From Branchiostoma floridae (Eukaryota; Chordata; Leptocardii; Amphioxiformes; Branchiostomatidae), in NCBI RefSeq assembly GCF_000003815.2, contig NC_049987.1, positions 2,575,416 through 2,639,415 on the forward strand: 64,000 bases of DNA. Direction: 5' to 3'. Positions within the stretch are counted from its first letter, which is position 1, and every line of letters begins with the position of its first letter. Below, one piece after another: positions 23,555-35,200 of this stretch. The notes under the pieces were generated by a model, which worked only from the letters and a program-made list of their open reading frames with translations, made no database searches and was not told where the DNA came from. Position numbers and translations under genes: made by a program.

Positions 23555-23775
23555 TCCTTCTGTGTATACAGTGTCATAAGTCATGCTTGCCTCTTACTAC
23601 AAAATAAACTACCGAGTGAGAGAGTCAGGTCATTAACTCCATGAAATTCATTTCTTCAAAACCCACCAATTAAATCTATTCCTCACTGATCCTTCAGTGT
23701 ATACAGTGTCATAAGGCATGGTTAGTTCCTATAACTACAAAATAAAACAATGAGTGAGCGAAGCAAGTCAATGTT
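23555..23775. repeat. Diverged two-copy repeat downstream of LAP3
   Basis: 'gtgtatacagtgtcataag' occurs at about 23562 and 23698, each followed by 'ctacaaaataaa' and 'gagtgag'. The unit is about 135 bases, present twice in the LAP3 3' region. Confidence 0.75.
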
Positions 23776-23799
23776 ATTCACTACTTAACCCTTAGTCAC

Positions 23800-23992
23800 T
23801 CAAATCCATTTTTGACTGGCCAGTTTTGCTGTGAACTCCACCAGAGTCCTGACAGGTCTTCCAGCCATGCCTTTGTTCAGGTATGGCACTTCATCCTTGT
23901 TTGCCATCACGCCTGCAATATCCATGTGGGCCCAATGGGGGCACTGCACAAACTGGCGCAGGAAGGCTGCAGCTGTGCAGGCTCCGGCTTGT
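23800..23992 (-). CDS. LAP3 exon 5 (C-terminus and stop)
   Basis: 193 bases including TGA at 23802-23800. Encodes 'QAGACTAAAFLRQFVQCPHW', 'AHMDIAGVMANKDEVPYL', 'NKGMAGRPVRTLVEF' and ends 'LASQKWI'. Acceptor 'cccacag'. Confidence 0.95.
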
Positions 23993-26900
23993 CTGTGGGA
24001 GGAAATTTTGAAACATCAGTCAGTAGGTCAATGAAGGTTGGATATCCAGGTGATAAGATATGTCAAAAAGCAGTTACTGTTACTCATGCAACAGGATATG
24101 ATTTTGAAAATGGTCAGAAGTTTCAGATAACATCCATTATCTTATTATCAGTGACACTGAAGGGAGCTTGTTGGACAGCAGTTACATCCTAGTTATGAAT
24201 TGATATGCAAGAAGGGTAGGAAGACCAGTCAGTTGGTAGGCCTTAGCAAGTACATTCTATGGATACAGCACCACACACATTGATTTTTTGCCCGATTAAA
24301 AAAAAATTGTAACCCTTAGGTAATGGTCAACAACCCCAAATTTTACCGTACTTAACAAATTAACTCATAATGTTAACTAACTTAAATTGTGTATGTAGTA
24401 AGGAAAGGTAGCAATTACATTGCAGATTGTTACACAATTGACTTTGTCAGGAAGAAAATTCACTTTTGTTCAGCAATGCAAACACTTTATCACCACAAGC
24501 TTTCGGTGATGTGTTACAAGGATGGCCACCACTAACTTATGTGTATAAAACATAGTATGGAAGAGGCAATGACTTATACGGTGCTTTACAAGTTGGCCTA
24601 GAAACCTGGCAGCTTGGATATTTTTTAAAGGATAGAATTGGATAATAACTTTGTAGAGTACACGGTTATTCAGTGATGTCTTCAACTACATATACTGTAA
24701 AATATATCTCTGAAGGCTTAAAAAGTCCAGATGACAAAGGACCACTAGGTGATACTCTAAGAGTAACAAATGAAAGTATTTTAAAAGAAAGTAACAGAAA
24801 ACCCTACGTTTTTAGAAAATGCTGAATTGAGACACCTTTTCCCTAACTTTTATGAAACCAGTACAGGTTTTGCCATCACAAATCTGTATTTACCACAGTG
24901 ATTACAGGTTTTGCTATCGCAAACCTGTAATTGTTTGACTGTTTATATTTGCTGGAACAACTTAAAAGGCTGATGGCACCGTCAGTTCTAAGCTCTGATT
25001 GGTTCAATGTTTTTTTTTTTTTTTTTAAAATAACACTAACAAGGCTCTTATTTATCTATTTTTTCTACTTTTGATACAACAGTATTTACCTTCCATGTTT
25101 GCCCACATTGTTGAGATCTGCCAGCTGGCTGTGTGTCACCTGTGAGGTGTAGTGGTTGAACAGTGGCATCCTCCACAGCCGGTCACCTGTACCCACACCT
25201 GCATCGTGTAGAAGGTTCCACAGGACCCTGCTGTTACTGAACACACCTGTGGCAGCTGAACCGAGGGCTACGTCTATTGCACCTGGGAAATTCAACAAGA
25301 ATAAAAAAATCATTGGTTTTAACAGCTGGTCACATGTGCTGACACCTGCATCCTGCAGCTGATTCTATAGACCCCAGCTGTTACTGAACACACCTGCTGC
25401 AGCTGAAATAAGGGCTACTAGTACATGTATTGCACCTGGGAAATGAAACAAGAAAAGTTAAGTTTAGCTGTACAAAGCTTTTCACCTGTGCTGGCACCTG
25501 CGTTACACAGCAGATTTCACACCCACCACTTAACTGAGGGCTTTGGCTATGGCACCTGGAAAATGAAACAGATAAATCAAATTTAAGATTAGTGCCATTG
25601 CTATTTCTTAAACATTACTATTTGGACTACACTAATATGGAAAAGAATTTCCCTGACGAATGTGACATTACTCTAACCTGTTCTGAGTTACTTTACACGG
25701 GCAAACACATGTACTATTATATATATTACTACATGTCTATTAGTTATTACAGAATGCCATTGAGCATATACTACTACTAATGGTATCTACCAGTAGTACT
25801 AGTAGTGTGATACATTTCTTTGTATGTTTGTTTGTTTGTTTTTAGTACTTACCATTTGTACTGCTGACAAGCCACATGTATTTTATACCAAGTGACACAG
25901 AAAGCAGTACAGATTTATCCCACCCACCTGTGAGAGTAGCGAGGTCGATGACGGCTCGTGGGTTGAAGGAATGAGCGTAGCACAGGGCATCCGCCAAGAT
26001 CAGCCGCCCCTCCGCGTCCGTGTTGTCCACCTGGATGGTCTTCCCGTTCATGGCCGTCACCACGTCTCCCGGACGCGTGGCCTTCCCACTCGGCATGTTC
26101 TCGCACAGCGGGATTAACCCCACCACGTTGATTGGCAGCTTCAGCGATGCGATGCCGGCGATCGCGCCGGAAACAGTCGCGGCTCCTCCCATGTCCGCTC
26201 TCATTTGGTCCATCCCCGCTGGCGGCTTTAGCGAGATTCCTCCGGAGTCGAACGTGATCCCCTTCCCGACAAACACCAGCGGTTTCTCTGAACTGTCAGG
26301 GTTACCACTGTACTTCACCTCCACAAAGACAGGGGGCTCTTCTGATCCATTAGCCACACTGAGGAAGGCTCTCATCTTCATAGACTCTGCCCAAGCTCTG
26401 TCTCTTGCCTCAAACTGGATGTTACCAATGGACCCGAATCTTTCTCCAGTAATGCTGGCAAATGTGGTAGGTGTCAGATGGCTTGCAGGCATTTCCATCA
26501 GTTGTCTTGCAAAGTTCTGTCCATCCGCTAGGAGGCGCCCTTTAGACCACCCTTGGGGGCTTCCTGAGTCTTTGAGAAGTTCAGTCTGGACCGGTTTCTT
26601 CCTCTTGTCTTCTGCCTTGAGGTCTTCGTAAACAAACAAGCCTAGAGCTGCACCTTCTGCTGCCGCTTCTGCATCTGAGCAACCATCGATTTCAATGGTG
26701 GACGTACCCAGTATGTCTCTCAGCTGCCTGCAATCATCCATTGGAAAAAATAAATTAATATCATGGCTTGTAATGTTACTAAAAATATTGTAATTGCAGA
26801 AATACTAAAAACTTCAGCTGTCAAAACAGATTTCATGCTGTTCTAAAAGAAACTGAGAAAATATTAAAAGGTTCTTACTCTTAGGTCACTTAGTGTAGTC

Positions 26901-28233
26901 TCAAAGTTGACCAGAGAAAATAAATGAAATATTGAAAATTGTAATGTGTATATATAGAATACAAAACTGTGTAATCCATATCACCCAAGGTAGCAACACA
27001 ACCCTGGGTAGGATCTCCCGAAGGCCGAAGGGTAGTCCACCCTAAGGCGAGCAGGGACCAAGGGCGAGATGTAATACACTGTGCTGTGTTTTATTTATGT
27101 CATACCTTATACCCCCAAACATTTTGATGCGAAATGCACCAGAAGTTGAGAAAATTTGGTGTCTACAATGAAAAATTGTCACAGGAACATCTGCTTCTGA
27201 GTCCAGTACTTAGTATCTGAATTTCAAACAGCAGCGCACACGGTCGCCGTGCATGAAAATCTTTCTATGGAAGCCTGTGTGATAACAGTAGAAGCCCAAA
27301 GCTACCACCTGGTCCGGAACATCCAAGTTGAATGTTATCCCAGCTGAGGTATGACACAAAAAACAGAAAACACCGGTTTTGCTGTTTTCTACTCAAGGTG
27401 ACACAGATTATAAAACAACTAACTGTTATGTACACAAAATAAATTTGGAGCGTTGCAGATGAAAAAACCAAACACTTACAAAGAAAATAAAATGAACTCA
27501 ATGGTCATTTTAAAACAACGCATGTAAGCACTAAGAATCAATAGAATTTTCCTCACCTAACTCCACTTGCAGCTGCAGCTCTGAGGTTCTCCTTTCCCTC
27601 ATGCAGACCCTCCAGTTCATTGACCCCTACCCCCTGTGCACCCAGCCCCACCACAGCTACAGCATTGTAGGTCTTGTCTAACCCATAGAACACTCTGGAC
27701 TTCCCTTTCTTTATCGTTGGACCTGCATCGAGAAAAACAGCAATAACATTCATTATCACATTTGAGTAACAGTGTAGTCATGAGAGTCAGCATAAGGTAC
27801 ACACTGACATTTATTTTTAAGAAGCAGTCTTCTTTCTTTCTTTCGTTTTGAGGATACCAACTTCAACTGGCTGAGGACCTTTTTAGCCTATACTAGTACT
27901 CATTTTTCACTCTAGTGAAGTGAGGAAAGCCGTGTAAAGTACCTTTCCCAAGGGCACAAGATCAGTGACACGGCGGGGTTTGAACTCAGGACCTTCAGAG
28001 CCTGAGTCAAATGTGCTGCCGTTTGCGCCACGCGGTCCCACGTGGTCTTGCGCACAATACACACAGCATACAAATTTTGCTTTGTGTCTCTTTTGGGTAT
28101 GCAGGCATACGCACAGTACAGCACAGTATGCGTGGCACAAAATTGAGATGTGTTCATATTATGCCTATGACTGCATATTGTGCCTTTGGGATATACACAC
28201 ACACACTCACACAGACACACACACACACACAAA

Positions 28234-28272
<39 letters not shown>

Positions 28273-28572
28273 ACGTTAAGAAATCCGCAAAAAAATTCGC
28301 GACGAAAAAGCATAACCTTTTTACTCACCCGCCAAACGAATATACTCCTCCAGTTTGCCACCGGTCTGCTGGTTATACAAGTCCGCCCCTGGGGTCAACC
28401 TCACCCCCTCTCCCTTCTCGTACACCCCCAGGACCAGGCCTCTCTTCGAAGTTGTAGAACTACAATATCTTACAGGAATGCTAACATTACTACGGACCTG
28501 GAGTCGAGGAAAAGGGCATTTTGATGGAAAAATCTCGACCGAAACGCGAGCTATCCTCATGTGCGCCGCCAT
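23800..28572 (-). CDS. Cytosol (leucyl) aminopeptidase, M17 (gene span; 5 exons listed)
   Basis: Dizinc exopeptidase that removes N-terminal residues (Leu preferred; also Cys-Gly) and forms a hexamer in the cytosol. The five exons total 1596 bases, giving 531 residues against 519 in human LAP3, complete from Met to stop. Catalytic-domain motifs are all present: 'VFVGKGITFDSGGISLKP' (zinc-binding Lys and Asp), 'MDQMRADMGGAA' (zinc Asp and catalytic Lys region) and the family signature 'NTDAEGRL' (Asp, Glu and Arg). The N-terminus has a Met-rich, Arg-containing leader of about 40 residues before 'RGLVLGVYE', compatible with a mitochondrial presequence as in the long human form. Exon 3 is unusually long (800 bases). 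Head to head with PM20D2. The intron before exon 4 holds decayed copies of exon 4. Confidence 0.96.
25090..25282 (-). CDS. LAP3 exon 4
   Basis: 193 bases, phase 1 to 2. Encodes 'GAIDVALGSAATGVFSNSRV', 'LWNLLHDAGVGTGDRLWR' and 'MPLFNHYTSQVTHSQLADLN', following the family closely. Donor 'gtaaat'. Confidence 0.95.
25325..25445 (-). pseudogene. Decayed intronic copy 1 of LAP3 exon 4
   Basis: Minus-strand sequence begins with the same 'aggtgcaatac' acceptor junction as the true exon and encodes 'AAAGVFSNS' (true exon: 'SAATGVFSNS') before a TAG stop and small indels. It includes intron flank ('tttcccag'). A tandem duplicate of exon plus acceptor that has lost coding capacity. Confidence 0.8.
25480..25575 (-). 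pseudogene. Decayed intronic copy 2 of LAP3 exon 4
   Basis: A more diverged copy in the same orientation, sharing 'cacctgtgctggcacctgcg' and 'ctgagggct...tggcacctgg' (plus strand) with the exon and its acceptor. The middle is largely deleted. Confidence 0.6.
25928..26727 (-). CDS. LAP3 exon 3 (most of the catalytic domain)
   Basis: 800 bases, phase 2 to 1. Runs from 'QLRDILGTSTIEIDGCSDAE' through 'GQNFARQLMEMPASHLTPT', the 'GKGITFDSGG' and 'NTDAEGRLILADALCYAHSF' motifs to 'VIDLATLT'. Donor 'gtgggt'. Confidence 0.97.
27557..27722 (-). CDS. LAP3 exon 2
   Basis: 166 bases, phase 1 to 2. Encodes 'PTIKKGKSRVFYGLDKTYN', 'AVAVVGLGAQGVGVNELEG' and 'HEGKENLRAAAASGV'. Acceptor 'gatgcag', donor 'gtgagg'. 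Confidence 0.95.
27905..28055 (-). mobile_element. tRNA-derived SINE (LAP3 intron 1)
   Basis: On the minus strand 'gtggcgcaaacggcagcaca' (A-box region) is followed by 'ctgagttcaaaccccgccgt' (B-box region) and 'tgcccttgggaaaggtactt'. The same tail follows the tRNA-like head at 44518-44760. Confidence 0.65.
28195..28273. repeat. (CA)n microsatellite
   Basis: Almost pure CA dinucleotide run with two 'aaacaaac' interruptions, in LAP3 intron 1. Open frames over it are artefacts. Confidence 0.95.
28329..28572 (-). CDS. LAP3 exon 1 (start and N-terminal domain)
   Basis: 244 bases from the Met at 28572, ending in phase 1 before 'gtgagt'. Encodes 'MAAHMRIARVSVEIFPSK', then 'RGLVLGVYEKGEGVRLTPGA' and 'LEEYIRLAG'. 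A second in-frame Met four residues in could also be used. Confidence 0.88.
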
Positions 28573-28889
28573 CTTGGTCTGTGACTTTTCACCTTGGACT
28601 ACACCAAAAGGATTAGGGGGAATTTATCTAAATTAAAGGTAGTAAAGACATCGTTTAGGCAATAGTAAAAGAAATATAGTAATGTTATAATTGACAAAAA
28701 TATAATCAACAATTTATCATGACTAATTTGTTATCAAATCGATTTATTTTCTTTATATAGATCTATTTTTATGTAACGCCCCTTTTCTACTAATGGCACG
28801 GCCAAAAGGTGACAGGAGAAAGTTCAAGTAAACTGAAATTCCCAAGGCCACCTTTCTGGCGTCGTTTTGGTCTGGCAGTACCGTCTGAG
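28573..28889. promoter_or_regulatory. Putative bidirectional promoter, LAP3 / PM20D2
   Basis: Only 317 bases separate the divergent start codons, including both 5' UTRs. AT-rich centre with 'tttatatag' near 28753. No other gene fits between them. Shared regulation is inference from geometry. Confidence 0.6.
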
Positions 28890-29255
28890 ATGTCTGTTGA
28901 CGATCTCAAGACAAGATCCATCGCAGCGGTCCAGGCCTGCGCCTCGGATCTCTACGATCTGAGCCAGGAGATCTGGAAGAATCCCGAACTCGCCTTCAAG
29001 GAGCACCACGCTCACAAAGTCTTGACAGACTTCTTGGAGAAACAAGGGTTCCGTGTGGACAGACACTACAAGTTGGAGACGGCGTTCCGGGCGGTGTATG
29101 GGAAGGAGGGAGGGCTGCACGTGTGTGTGATCTGTGAGTATGACGCCCTGCCTGGGATCGGACACGGCTGCGGACACAACTTGATCGCAGAAGTGGGCGT
29201 GGCAGCCGGGATCGCGATCAAGGCGGCGATCCAGGATCTCAAACAGCCGGTTAAG
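28890..29255 (+). CDS. PM20D2 exon 1
   Basis: 366 bases from ATG, ending in phase 0 before 'gtaaag'. Encodes 'LSQEIWKNPELAFKEHHAHK', 'VLTDFLEKQGFRV', 'CEYDALPGIGHGCGHN' and 'LIAEVGVAAGIAIKAAIQDL'. Confidence 0.94.
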
Positions 29256-32200
29256 GTAAAGATCGTGATTTATATTCTTCAAAACTTTTCTGATTTTTTA
29301 TGGTCTTAAATGTCAGTTTACTCTTAACTCTACTCAAATTATGATTTGTTGTATATGTTTGCTGTTTGTGAATTTTTGGGGAACTGCAATATATACTTCA
29401 CAATACTATAATAAATGCATGTCATCCTATTGGAAAGTGGAAGGAAAAAATGTGTGATTTTTTTCAAGAATAAAAACTTAAAACCATAAATAAGTACCCT
29501 AAAATGTTCTGTCAACTGTTATCAAACTGCAAGTACTTGTTCCCCCAATGATTTACTAGTAGAGGTCAAGGGACTAGGTGAGGTGAAGGTGACTTTGCAA
29601 GAACTGCTATCATTATAAACAGCTAGTTTGCAAATAGACCCCCCTAATCAAAACCCTTGGATTTGTCCTGTAGGCTCAAGACTGATATAATATCTAGTGT
29701 ATTTGCAGTCAGTAGGTACCCAGTGTGTTGATTAATGTATAATGAGCTATCTGGCAATGCCTCATACACATAACATAGAGGTGCAAAACCCATATGAGCT
29801 TTATGTTATTTTCTTCAACCAATTCGAGTATAGGGTCTACTGCAATCCAAAAATGACGAAAATTGCCAAGATGTCACATAAAATCCCAACAAGAAAGGAT
29901 TTCCTTTGATGTAAAGCATGATGTCTTTAACTGCGCTCTCACCTTGGGGTCTAGCTTCAGATGCTAACTCTTGCGTCTTGCCTCTTGTGTGACTACCAAG
30001 AGGCATATCTCCAAGCAGATGTATAGTGTGGAAGATTGTTAACCTTTCTGTGACCTAGAAAAGCATTGGTTTTCTCCAAGCAGAGGTTTGGGTTGGGACG
30101 CTAGTACCAAAACCTATGCTTAGAGAATAAACCATGGTGCACAGGTTTTTTTAAGAACAGTAGAATGGAATAGCCCCGAGCCTCACTTTATCCCAAGATA
30201 GTGTTTTTGTTTGTTCGAACCTTTATCTATTCACGATAAGCTCAAATTGGCCTGCAGACTGCTTTTCATTGAGGTCATGAGGGAGGTAAGGGTCAGATGA
30301 AATATAGAGATACAGATATACATCGAGTCCTAATAAATCTATCAACATATAATGATATATCACTACATATACATGGTACGAAGCATGAGTAGCGCAAAAG
30401 CTCAGCGTTCATAGTCCGTGTCCATTTGTTTTGGTCATTTCTTTTACTTCAACAGAATCTTGAAGCAGGTCAGATTTAAGGCTGTACATGTGTCTTGTTG
30501 TTCCAGACATTGTGTCCACGGTATAATTGTATCATGTTCCATCTCAGTTGACAGTGATGGGTACCCCAGCAGAGGAGTGGGGAGGTGGCAAGAACTTCCT
30601 CATCCAAGATGGCTGCTTCAAGGACGTAGACTTCGCCATGATGGCGCATCCCTTCACGTTCAACGTTTCCCGCTGGCGTTGTCTGGCTATCATAACGTGA
30701 GTTCTAACCCTAGTGCAGTTGAGCATACTATTAGAAATTCAAGTTGGCATAAGGATTCCAGTGGTTAGCAGCCCTGCTTTTTTTAACCAAAAGCCGTGAG
30801 TTTGATACCAGCTTTGTCGTCACCCGACTTGCATGCCTTTGGGAATATTTGTAGTTCTAAGGACATGGTGCACTGTTCATTGTGCATACCAAAAAGAGCT
30901 TGAACCTGTCTGATCTCGACAATCTTGTGGTATATTGCCCACAATGTGGTATATTTTCTTTCTACATAATACCAGACAGAAAAAACAACTACATTATCAA
31001 TTTGCAATAGAACAAAAATTCCTCAAATAAAGAGTTGTAAGAATGTTACTTCCAATGTCCAAGCTTTTGCATAGCATGTTGGAACCTTCAATAGTAAGGA
31101 CTCTGTGTTAGATAATACACTAGTTCGAATGTTATAAAAGAATTTAGCAATATTTTTTAAGCTATTTTTTTTTTGGCATTTCAAATATGATGGGAAGAAG
31201 TACTGTTTGCACCTGATGTATACAATGACTTTTGTGTCTGCAGTCTTGAGGTGACTTACAAGGGCGCGGCCTCTCATCCTGCATACCACACATGGGAGGG
31301 GACCAACGCCCTGGACGCAGCCGTCCTGTGTTATAGTAACATCTCTGTACTCAGGCAGCAGATGAGACCCTACCATCAGGTGCACGGTAGGTCTTCTCTG
31401 TTCCAGTAACATCTCTGTACTCAGGCAGCAGATGAGACCCCACCATCAGGTGCACGGTAAGTCTTCTGTGTTCCAGTAACATCTCTGTACTCAGACAGCA
31501 GATGAGACCCCACCATCAGGTGCACGGTAGGTCTTCTCTGTTCCAGTAACATCTCTGTACTCAGGCAGCAGATGAGACCCTACCATCAGGTGCACGGTAG
31601 GTCTTCTCTGTTCCAGTAACATCTCTGTACTCAGGCAGCAGATGAGACCCCACCATCAGGTGCACGGTAAGTCTTCTGTGTTCCAGTAACATCTTTGTAC
31701 TCAGACAGCAGATGAGACCCCACCATCAGGTGCACGGTAAGTCTTCTGTGTTTCAGTAACATCTCTGTACTCAGACAGCAGATGAGACCCCACCATCAGG
31801 TGCACGGTAGGTCTTCTGTGTTATAGTAACATCTCTGTACTCAGGCAGCAGATGAGACCCCACCATCAGGTGCACAGTAGGTCTTCTGTGTTCCAGTAAC
31901 ATCTCTGTACTCAGACAGCAGATGAGACCCCACCATCAGGTGCACGGTAGGTCTTCTGTGTTATAGTAACATCTCTGTACTCAGGCAGCAGATGAGACCC
32001 CACCATCAGGTGCACGGTAGGTCTTCTGTGTTACTGTAAATGTATTTAAGTTCGCGGGGATTTAATTTCGCGGTAGCGGGAAAAAGGACTTTTCGCGGTG
32101 GATTTAAGTTCGCGGTAACACCATAGACTGCAATCTAATATCATAATAGAAAAATTTTCGCGGTGGTTTTAAATTCGCTGTGAAGTGGTCACCGCAAAAA

Positions 32201-35200
32201 CCGCAAACATTAATCCACCGCGAACATTTCTGCATTTACAGTATAGTAACATCTCTGTACTCAAACATCTGATGAGACCCCACCATCAGGTGCACGGTAG
32301 GTCTTCTGTGTTATAGTAACATCTCTGTACTCAGGCAGCAGATGAGACCCCACCATCAGGTGCACGGTAGGTCTTCTCTGTTCCAGTAACATCTCTGTAC
32401 TCAGGCAGCAGATGAGACCCCACCATCAGGTGCACGGTAGGTCTTCTCTGTTCCAGTAACATCTCTGTACTCAGGCAGCAGATGAGACCCCACCATTAGG
32501 TGCACGGTAGGTCTTCTCTGTTCCAGTAACATCTCTGTACTCAGGCAGCAGATGAGACCCCACCATCAGGTGCACGGTAGGTCTTCTCTGTTCCAGTAAC
32601 ATCTCTGTACTCAGGCAGCAGATGAGACCCCACCATCAGGTGCACGGTAGGTCTTCTCTGTTCAAGTAACATCTCTGTACTCAGACAGCAGATGAGACCC
32701 CATCACCAAGTGCACGGTAAGTCTTCTTTGTTCCAGTAACATCTCTGTACTCAAACAGCAGATGAGACAGAGACCCCATCACCAAGTGCACGGTAGGTCT
32801 TCTGTGTTCCAGTAACATCTCTGTACTCAGGTAGAAGATGAGACCTCACCATCAGGTGCATCGTAAATCTTCTCTGTTCCAGTAACATCTCTGTACTAGT
32901 ACTGAAACAGCTGATGAGACCCCATCACCCGGTGCATGAAAGGTCCTCTGTGGTCAGGTAACATCACTGTACTCAGGCAGCAGATGAGACCCCACCATCA
33001 GGTGCACAGTAGGTTTTCTCTGTTCCAGTAACATCTCTGTACTCAGACAGCTGATGAGACTTCACCATCAGGTGCACGGTAGGTGTCCTATGTTATAATA
33101 ACATCTCTGTACTCAGACAGCTGATGAGACTTCACCATCAGGTGCACGATAATTCTTCTCTGTTCCAGTAACATCTCTGTACTCAAACAACTGATATGAG
33201 ACCCCACCATCAGGTGGATGATAAGTCTATTCCAGTAACATCTCTGTACTCAGACAGCTCATGAGACCCCTCCATCAGGTGCACTGTAGGTCTTTTCTGT
33301 TCCACACTGCATGAAAAGTTGAGTATACGGGGTAGAAACTCCTGGGCATGCACCCAGAAACTCGAAATGTTCGGACATTCACGGTACGTATCGAACCGGA
33401 CATGATGCCTGTCCGGGCAACTGGCACACCCGAGGATGCACGGAAACGAACCACTTTGTGTCCGGTACGTGTCTATGACCCGCGCTTGACCGCGCATTTA
33501 GCAGTAATACTTCTCTATATGCCCGGACACCCGAGACGTGTGCCGCGCCGCACGGATGCCCTTTGCATAAATTAACGGGCAATTATCACCTAATTATCTA
33601 CCTCGACTAGAGCCCATTCATTACACCCTTTGTCATTAAAAACAGTGTTGTTTTACAACCCCTGCCGACCTAGGATTTAACCCCCCCTCCCCTTCCCATG
33701 TACCCTGTGTAAGTTTCCTTTATTCCTTCAAAATGTGAATTAACTTTTTTAAAAACTATTTTGGACTGCTCCTGGTGGGCTCCGTCGCTCTTTTCGCTTT
33801 CAAATATATGTCGGTCTGCTGCCATAGGTCACTATAGCTAGCATCCAATTCTTCACTATTTTCATAAGCAGTCGCCCAACTAACTGTATAGTCGCTTCCA
33901 ATTTGATGACATAAACTCCTGTGGACCTCTCGATTTCTGCATTCCTGCTCTCACAAATTCTGTTGTCCCAGCGGTCTTCTAGTTCTACACAAACCGATGC
34001 TAGTCAGGAGCACGGGCTTGTAAAGTTCGCATAACAGTAGTATTCAGTCCATCGTGAAACGGCAGCAGCTAGCCCTTCTCGCGTTCGACGTAGTGACAAA
34101 GACCTTCCTTGCTGAAACTCAAACCACACAAAAAAACAGCTGGGCTCTTCGGTGCAACAATTGTTACCCTTCTAAACAGAACTAGGTCCCATGGCGTTGG
34201 TAGTTGAATGCAATTCCACAGCAAGATGGTGTCTGGTCTTGACGTAGAGTATTTCCAAGCTCTCATTGTTCACTGGGCATGGGGCCGTCTGGCGTGCATA
34301 CAAATATTTTGCTATTGGGATAGGACCTGGGTAAAAGCACTACCTTACAGAAATAAGGTCATCTCCGAATGAAAGATGGGCTTGAAAGATTTGAAAATCG
34401 CAACACGTGTGCTGATTGGTCTACCCAACTGCTATGTGGAATACAATTGGCTTCGTTTTATGCGTATTTGCATATAGACAGACAAAGTAATTGTCGGAAA
34501 GTCTATTGTAGCTGAATTTATTTTTTTGTCACATGGTCGCAATTCACAGACTGTCAAACAATACAATCAGTCAAACAATACCTATACACGGTACTAGGTG
34601 GCAAAGTGCAGCTGTAATTGTTTAGGTTTCAGACATCAGTTTGATAATAAACGTAACGTTTTTACTCTATCCTACAAGATTAGTGAACTATAACCTCCAT
34701 GGTGCAACTAGAATCATCACAAAGCACATGCATAGTTATTAACTTCCCTGCCAGAAAAAAATGACATTTGTTTGTCGTACAATGCTTCCATACATACATG
34801 TATTACGTTCATGCATATCCTAACAAAGAACACATTCAATTATCTACCCTACGCGTGTGTGTTTTCTGTTTATATAAATGGGTTGGCGGAAACTGCTGCC
34901 CGGTCGGTCGACGGAAACCGCTGCCCGGTCCGGTCCGGAGGTTGGTTTGGGCGGTTTCGAGTGTACCAAATGTAAACAACATGGCTTGCTGTCGCAACAG
35001 TGATTTAGGTGCATTTATCGTGTAGGCTGACCCTACGTTGAACAGTAGCACTAATATCGTAAACATTACCGTAATTACCGTAATAACGGCATAATTTCGA
35101 TCTTATACACGCTTACGGTAAACACCAGATTTCAGTGATGCCAGCTCATTAACGCTTATAAGGTCGATAATGAGCCGCGTGTCCTCACCGCAAGAACTGA

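Noticed and set aside
24000-24192. Plus-strand frame antisense to LAP3 exon 5 (23812-24192)
   Set aside because: It is a shadow of the true minus-strand coding exon and its intron.
26020-26631. 203-codon plus-strand frame
   Set aside because: Antisense shadow of LAP3 exon 3; the minus-strand translation carries all aminopeptidase motifs.
27912-28524. His/Thr- and Cys/Val-rich frames
   Set aside because: Artefacts of the (CA)n run. The real coding sequence here is LAP3 exon 1 on the minus strand.
28809-28889. Upstream GTG start for PM20D2
   Set aside because: Eukaryotic nuclear genes start at ATG. The 28890 ATG aligns with family N-termini, so the upstream in-frame stretch is probably 5' UTR.
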